DNA of 64,000 nucleotides from an uncultured Ruminococcus sp. (GTDB lineage: Bacteria; Bacillota; Clostridia; Oscillospirales; Acutalibacteraceae), in NCBI GenBank assembly GCA_902787145.1, contig CADAEZ010000001.1, positions 1 through 64,000 of the forward strand, read 5' to 3'. The notes beneath the pieces are model-generated. The model saw only the letters and a program-made list of their open reading frames with translations, searched no databases and had not been told where the DNA came from. How positions within the stretch are numbered: position 1 is the stretch's first letter; each line of letters starts with the position of its first letter. Positions 59,236 to 64,000 of this stretch are shown in pieces. The translations under genes were made by a program, and so were the position numbers.

Positions 59236-62200
59236 ATGAAAAAGAGCAGACTGTTGTTACAGAAAACAACAGCAGTGACCCTGGCGTTACTCGTAGCTTT
59301 GACTACTTTAGTCTCTTTCAGCCTTACGGCTGAGGCTAAGGGCAAAAAGTTTGTCAAGTCAGTTAAGGTAGCGAAGAAAAACGTTACTCTCAAAAAGGGT
59401 AAAACGACAAGCGTAAAAGTAACGGTTAAGGGTTCCAAAAAGGCAAACAAAAAATTTAAGGTAAAGTCGAACAAGAAATCGGTCGCAACCGCAAAGGTTT
59501 CCGGTTCGAAGGTTGTAATCACCGGTAAATCGGCAGGTAAGGCGACTGTTACCGTTACAACAAAGGGCAAGTCCAAGAAGGGCAAGGCGCTTAAGGCGAA
59601 GATCAAGGTTACCGTAAAAGGCAACTCGTCGGCGGTTAAGGCTACACCGGGTAACGGCTCGTCAAGTCCGGCTTCGTCAAATACTCCGACTCCGATCCGT
59701 ACTTTGGCGGACAAGCTCGAGAAAATCAGCGCTACCGCTTCTCCGTCCTCTATCACGGTAGGCGGCACCTCCCGTATTATCGTAAAATCCGAGACAGAGG
59801 GAATCGCGATAGACCGCACAGAGTTCCAGTCCACCAATACCACAATTGCGACAGTTGACGCAAACGGCGTTGTAACCGGCAAAACCGCCAGCAATTCGCC
59901 TGTTATCATTACCGTTATCGCGTATGACGTAAAGGGTAATGTTGCGAGCACTACGACTTCCGTTACGGTTATCGGCTCCGGCTCGGACGACGCTAAGATT
60001 TCCGAGGTTCCCGACAACCTCGTGCTCGGAATCGGCGTTACAAGAAAGCTCAACCCGGTTGCCACTAACGCGGGCACAAATCCGTCGTTTGTATATACAT
60101 CCGACAACAACGCGGTTGCGTCGGTCAGCTCCGACGGCGAAATCGTTACCAAGTCTGTGGGCGAAGCGAGAATCACAGTTACTATCGCGGGTACAACTGC
60201 AAGCGCTGTGTGCGTAGTAACAGTCAAGGATATCGCCCTGGGAATTTCTTCGTTCAAGGCTACACACGCAAAGATACTTACCATCAACTTTACTACTACA
60301 GTTTCCGAAGCCGACAGAGATAAGCTTACAATCGCTCTTAAAAAGGGCGGAGCGCTTATGGACGTAAAGAAGGAATGGTCTGAGGACGGCGAAAGCGTAA
60401 ACCTTACAACAGACGCTGTATTTGAGGCTACTGTTTATACGGTAAAGATCAGCTCGGATAAAATCTCGGTTGACGAGAACAACAACACAGCCGACTGTAC
60501 AGTTGACAAATACGAGATTAAGGGAGTTAAAATCACGACTCCGCGTATCGCGCGTGCAAACGGCGTCAAGATTTACTTTGATGTAATCGACAACTACGGC
60601 GATAAGATTGAGAATGCCAATCCCGGCCTGTTCAACTGGCAATTCTCCTGTGACGATACAAAGGTAAGAACAACTGATATCAAATATTCAACCAGAAATC
60701 CCGACTATATCGAACTTACAAACTTTAAGGCAATCGAGAATGTCGAGGTTGACAAAACGGTTATCGGCGTTCAGGCTATACTAAAGGAAAATGCCGAGAT
60801 AAAGTCCGACAGACATAATGTGTCGGTAGTATCACTCGTAATCGACAAGATCGATATTCTCGATATCGAGACCATCGACGGCGCTAAGTATATCTATGAG
60901 CTTAACGAGGACAAGCCGTATAAGCTGGTCTATGACGCTGTGGATAACTACGGCGATCCGGTTGACTGGTCACTGTATCATCCCGACTCGGAGGATAACG
61001 CTTATAACAACACCTTCCAGGCTCACTCCGATAACGAAGATGTTGTTTCGGCTCCGTTGATTCTTAACAATGAGCTTATTGTTTATGTAAGAGCAGGAAA
61101 GTCCGGCTCGGCCAATGTATACGCTGTTGCCAAGGATCCGAACTTTAAGTCCTACAAGATTAATGTACTTGCGGCTCCGAAGCCGCAGAAGATTATCTTC
61201 CCGGATACCAAGGAGCATTCTCTCGTAGCGGGCGAGGACGAGGATTATAAGATTAAGGTAAGCTTTATCGACCAGTACGGCGAGGAGATGACCCACGGTT
61301 CGGTTTCGGAATATAATTTCAACAAGTATTTCACAATCAATCCGAGCGATAAGGATCTCGACGTTAAGTATATGACCGACAACGAGGGCGACTTTATCGT
61401 ATTTAATGCCAAGAAGCTCTCATCAAAGGTTGAGAAGGTTAACGTAATCTTTACCGCCTTTGACGACAACGACCAGCCGGTTATCTCGACCTTCCAGGCT
61501 AAGATTGACGAGGAGAGACGTCCGGATTCCATCAAGTTTACGGATGACATCCCAAGCTCAATCGTTGTAGGCGAGACCGCAGAGTTCAAGTTCAAGATCC
61601 TCGACAACCGCGGTGCGGATTGGACTGACCCGAAGGGCATTACGGTTGAGATGGACGCTGACGATATCGGCGCTTACGTAAGACTCACAAGCGTAGACCT
61701 CGGCGAGGACTGCAACGGCGTGATGAAAATTACAGGTATCAAGGAGAGCACAGTCAACCTTGATCCGCATATCACGCTGAAGTTCAGGCTCTATTATAAC
61801 GGCATCGAGATCAGCTCCACAACCTTTACTCCGCCGACAGTTATCGTAAACAGCAACCTTGACGACATCAAGATCAGCACTGATATCGACAAGGATTCTT
61901 CGATCAAGTCAGGTCAGAACGTTGAGCTCACCCTCACAGCATATAATAACAACAAGATTCTCGATACATACAACCACACCTATACCAAGGTAACCTTCAG
62001 AGAATATGATGAGGACGAGGGCAGCTCGGATAACGACAAGACCCAGCTCGTGACAGTTGATTTTGTAAACGGCGTCGCAAAGGTTAACCTTGAGGCACAG
62101 ACAGCCGGTAATATTATCTACACGGCGACGATTCCTGTTGTCGGCAGAGATTCGATTACAGTTGTTACCGCTCCGGCCGTAAAGGTTAACGCCGGCGAGG

Positions 62201-62502
62201 TGAGCAAATATGATATAAGTGTTTCAAACGAAAACGAACTGTTTACCGTTGTTTGCTACGACAAGAACAACAATATCGTTAAGAGCTACAAGCCGTCAGA
62301 CAGCACATACATCGTGCTTAAGGACAAGAACGGTACTGTGCTCAAGACAGACGACTATATCAACAACGTAGCCACAAAGGACGGCGAGGTTATACCGGAG
62401 TTCGCTAACGGAGAACTCAGGCTGTCGCTCAAGAAATCTATTCCGCAAGGAACGGAAATCACCGTCACAACAGGCGCGATTTCAAAGACAATCACTCTGT
62501 GA
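59236..62502 (+). CDS. large secreted Ig-like (Big_2) surface protein
   Basis: A 1088-residue protein. The signal peptide (to about residue 35, TAEAK) is followed by a very Lys-rich Big_2-like domain (about 38-130), a Ser/Pro linker and a second and third Big_2-like domain (ATVDANGVVTGKTA, ASVSSDGEIVTKSVGEA). Repeated beta-sandwich segments of unknown family then run to the C-terminus. No LPXTG motif, SLH or transmembrane anchor is visible at the end (GAISKTITL), so the protein may be released or held by charge. It follows a consensus promoter and ends at a terminator. It probably functions at the cell surface or in a matrix. Confidence 0.82.
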   Translation: MKKSRLLLQKTTAVTLALLVALTTLVSFSLTAEAKGKKFVKSVKVAKKNVTLKKGKTTSVKVTVKGSKKANKKFKVKSNKKSVATAKVSGSKVVITGKSAGKATVTVTTKGKSKKGKALKAKIKVTVKGNSSAVKATPGNGSSSPASSNTPTPIRTLADKLEKISATASPSSITVGGTSRIIVKSETEGIAIDRTEFQSTNTTIATVDANGVVTGKTASNSPVIITVIAYDVKGNVASTTTSVTVIGSGSDDAKISEVPDNLVLGIGVTRKLNPVATNAGTNPSFVYTSDNNAVASVSSDGEIVTKSVGEARITVTIAGTTASAVCVVTVKDIALGISSFKATHAKILTINFTTTVSEADRDKLTIALKKGGALMDVKKEWSEDGESVNLTTDAVFEATVYTVKISSDKISVDENNNTADCTVDKYEIKGVKITTPRIARANGVKIYFDVIDNYGDKIENANPGLFNWQFSCDDTKVRTTDIKYSTRNPDYIELTNFKAIENVEVDKTVIGVQAILKENAEIKSDRHNVSVVSLVIDKIDILDIETIDGAKYIYELNEDKPYKLVYDAVDNYGDPVDWSLYHPDSEDNAYNNTFQAHSDNEDVVSAPLILNNELIVYVRAGKSGSANVYAVAKDPNFKSYKINVLAAPKPQKIIFPDTKEHSLVAGEDEDYKIKVSFIDQYGEEMTHGSVSEYNFNKYFTINPSDKDLDVKYMTDNEGDFIVFNAKKLSSKVEKVNVIFTAFDDNDQPVISTFQAKIDEERRPDSIKFTDDIPSSIVVGETAEFKFKILDNRGADWTDPKGITVEMDADDIGAYVRLTSVDLGEDCNGVMKITGIKESTVNLDPHITLKFRLYYNGIEISSTTFTPPTVIVNSNLDDIKISTDIDKDSSIKSGQNVELTLTAYNNNKILDTYNHTYTKVTFREYDEDEGSSDNDKTQLVTVDFVNGVAKVNLEAQTAGNIIYTATIPVVGRDSITVVTAPAVKVNAGEVSKYDISVSNENELFTVVCYDKNNNIVKSYKPSDSTYIVLKDKNGTVLKTDDYINNVATKDGEVIPEFANGELRLSLKKSIPQGTEITVTTGAISKTITL

Positions 62503-62529
62503 TATAATACAAGGTGAAATAAGCAAAAT

Positions 62530-62555
62530 GGAGCTGACCCGCAAGGGTCAGCTCC
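62530..62555 (+). terminator. terminator after the Ig-like gene
   Basis: Perfect 11-bp arms GGAGCTGACCC and GGGTCAGCTCC with a GCAA loop, then a T/G-rich tail. Confidence 0.8.
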
Positions 62556-62671
62556 TGTGTTTGTTGGAATAGATTTCGGTTAACGCGAAATTCGCAATGC
62601 GGAATTGTGGTCAGGCAGACGGCGGCATATATGAGAAGCCATTTCTACAAAAACACATATTAAGCAAAGTA

Positions 62672-62821
62672 CGTCATTCTGAGTGCAGCGCAGCGGAACC
62701 GAAGGATCTCCTTCCTTTATATAGCGGCAGGACTATGCATAAAAAACCGTCATCTGTCATTGTGAGATCCTTCGGCTATTTCGCTAACGCGAAATTCGCT
62801 TCGCGACCGCTCAGGATGACG
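62672..62821. repeat. MITE-like inverted repeat in the intergenic gap
   Basis: Left arm CGTCATTCTGAG...CGAAGGATCTC (62672-62710). Right arm GAGATCCTTCGG...GCTCAGGATGACG (62763-62821) is its imperfect complement and contains nested palindromic sequence (CGCGAAATTCGCTTCGCG). The gap from 62556 to 62864 otherwise holds no gene. Confidence 0.75.
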
Positions 62822-62864
62822 GTGGGGGGAGATTTTTGATTCTGCTTCATTCAGGATGATAAAA

Positions 62865-62897
62865 AACAGCTGCTCTCCTTGTCGGAAAGCAGCTGTT
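62865..62897 (-). terminator. terminator of ptsI
   Basis: Arms AACAGCTGCT and AGCAGCTGTT; on the minus strand a T run follows. Confidence 0.8.
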
Positions 62898-62914
62898 GTT
62901 GAATTATTATATTA

Positions 62915-64000
62915 CTATACTACGTCTTTCAGATACTGAGTGATTTCTGCTTCGGTAGTCATTGACATTACCTTTTCGCATACCTTGTCAGCTTCTGCCT
63001 TTGTCCATTTTGAGATAGTCTTTCTGACTTTTAGTACCGACGGAGCTGATACGCTGAATTCGGTGAGTCCGAACGAGATAAGCAAAGGAATCATCATCGG
63101 GTTTGCCGCCGCTTCGCCGCACATTCCAACAGGTATGCCGGCTTCGGTGGCGCATTTGATAATACGCTGAATCATCATAAGAACGCTTGGCTGGAACGGC
63201 GAGTACAAGTAAGCTACGTCGCTGTTTCCTCTGTCCGCCGCCATAGTGTAGCCGGTGAGGTCGTTTGTGCCGATTGAGAAGAAATCGGCTTCCTTGGCGA
63301 GCATATGGGCTATTACGCCGGACGCGGCAGTCTCTGTCATAACGCCTACCTTGATGTTTTCGTCAAAGTCGATGCCCGAAGCTCTGAGGTCGGCCTTTGC
63401 CTCCTCGACGAGAGCCTTGCCCTCTCTGAGTTCTTCTATCGCGGTGATAAGCGGGAACATAATGCGGATATCGCCGAACGCGCTTGCTCTCAGTATTGCC
63501 TTGAGCTGGGACTTGAAGAGGTCGCGGTGCTTTAGGCAGTAGCGGATTGCGCGGAAGCCCATAAAGGGGTTTTCTTCTTTTTCGAGTCCGAGGTAGGGGA
63601 TCTCCTTGTCGCCGCCGATATCGAGAGTTCTAATGATAAGTCCCTTGCCCTTGAGCACGATTGCCGCCTGCTTGTAGGCTTCAAACTGTTCGTCCTCGGT
63701 GGGCAGGGCGTTTCTGTCCATAAACAGAAACTCTGTGCGGAAAAGTCCAACGCCTTCACCGTCTGCTTCCATAGCTTTGGCGGCGTCCTTTGGGGTTCCG
63801 ATGTTGCAGAACAGCTCGTATTCCTCGCCGCTGGCGCTGAGAGTTTTTTTGCCTCTGTAGTTTTCGAGCTCACGTTTTTCGCGCAGGAAAGCGTCGCGTT
63901 TTTCGGTGTATTCCTGGATTTCAGCTTCGCTTGGGGCTGTTATAACCTGACCCTCGCTGCCGTCAACTATGAGCTGCTCACCTGAGGAGAGCTGTGTGGT
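62915..64000 (-). CDS. ptsI: phosphoenolpyruvate-protein phosphotransferase (enzyme I), N-terminus outside window
   Basis: The visible 361 residues are the C-terminal part of PTS enzyme I, which transfers phosphate from PEP to HPr and starts sugar uptake. The PEP-binding TIM barrel shows GLFRTEFLFMDR, TLDIGGDK, the metal site in FSIGTNDLTGY and the catalytic Cys in GMCGEAAANP. The phospho-His domain is beyond the window edge, upstream on the minus strand. The frame is open at position 64000 with no internal stop. Confidence 0.96.
   Translation of the reverse strand, partial: TTQLSSGEQLIVDGSEGQVITAPSEAEIQEYTEKRDAFLREKRELENYRGKKTLSASGEEYELFCNIGTPKDAAKAMEADGEGVGLFRTEFLFMDRNALPTEDEQFEAYKQAAIVLKGKGLIIRTLDIGGDKEIPYLGLEKEENPFMGFRAIRYCLKHRDLFKSQLKAILRASAFGDIRIMFPLITAIEELREGKALVEEAKADLRASGIDFDENIKVGVMTETAASGVIAHMLAKEADFFSIGTNDLTGYTMAADRGNSDVAYLYSPFQPSVLMMIQRIIKCATEAGIPVGMCGEAAANPMMIPLLISFGLTEFSVSAPSVLKVRKTISKWTKAEADKVCEKVMSMTTEAEITQYLKDVV

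Noticed and set aside
59220..60287. A Thr/Val/Leu-rich open frame antisense to the Ig-like gene
   Set aside because: Its composition is what the complement of a Lys/Val/Thr-rich gene produces; no domain or ribosome site.

Overview
The window spans the chromosomal replication origin of a Gram-positive, spore-forming, starch-degrading bacterium of the Clostridia. Four features suggest a Ruminococcus-like (Oscillospiraceae) gut organism: the rpmH-dnaA-dnaN-recF-gyrB-gyrA order, sporulation genes (spoIIID, a SpoVAE-type gene), secreted alpha-amylases with starch-binding modules, and a dockerin protein. That placement is inference; no 16S gene is present. Most genes have moderate GC content. The 36.3-41.5 kb stretch is visibly AT-richer and looks accessory.

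Layout. 0-6.5 kb (minus): two paralogous secreted GH13 amylases with near-identical promoters. The first is cut by the window edge and the second carries five CBM26-like modules. 6.6-9.3 kb (minus): the jag-yidC-yidD-rnpA-rpmH cluster. 9.4-19.7 kb (plus): dnaA, an oriC with DnaA boxes and a DnaA-trio-like tract, dnaN, an S4 gene, recF, remB, two zinc-ribbon membrane paralogues, gyrB, a hotdog thioesterase and gyrA. 19.7-22 kb: maf, a lipoprotein and a dockerin protein. 22-27 kb (minus): a Gld-type ABC system with a DUF4340 protein. 27-31 kb: a SpoVAE-type gene and an asymmetric ABC exporter pair. 31-34.1 kb: a T-box-controlled valS broken by an apparent 13-nt deletion. 34.2-36.2 kb: a deoxyribosyltransferase-like gene and a G5/3D cell-wall protein behind a structured leader.

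36.3-41.6 kb (minus) is a mosaic island flanked by direct repeats. It holds BspA-type leucine-rich-repeat genes, duplicated XRE regulators (one fused to an amidase fragment), orphan small membrane proteins and lipoproteins, and two pieces of one Rhs/YD-repeat gene split by about 1 kb of inserted DNA. 41.8-44 kb: a transglutaminase/LRR/Ig-like surface protein. 44.2-48.6 kb: spoIIID and a second asymmetric ABC exporter pair. 48.6-50.1 kb: repeat-rich intergenic DNA and a DUF1015 gene. 50.3-58.9 kb: a complete V-type ATPase operon (ntpFIKECGABD order) whose c-subunit keeps the Na+-binding residues. 59-62.5 kb: a large Ig-like surface protein. The window ends inside ptsI.

How the genes work together. 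The origin segment supplies initiation, the sliding clamp and topology control. The amylases, PTS enzyme I, V-ATPase and exporters fit a fermentative, polysaccharide-using lifestyle. The island is the most unusual part and resembles the debris of a secreted polymorphic-toxin or surface-protein locus.
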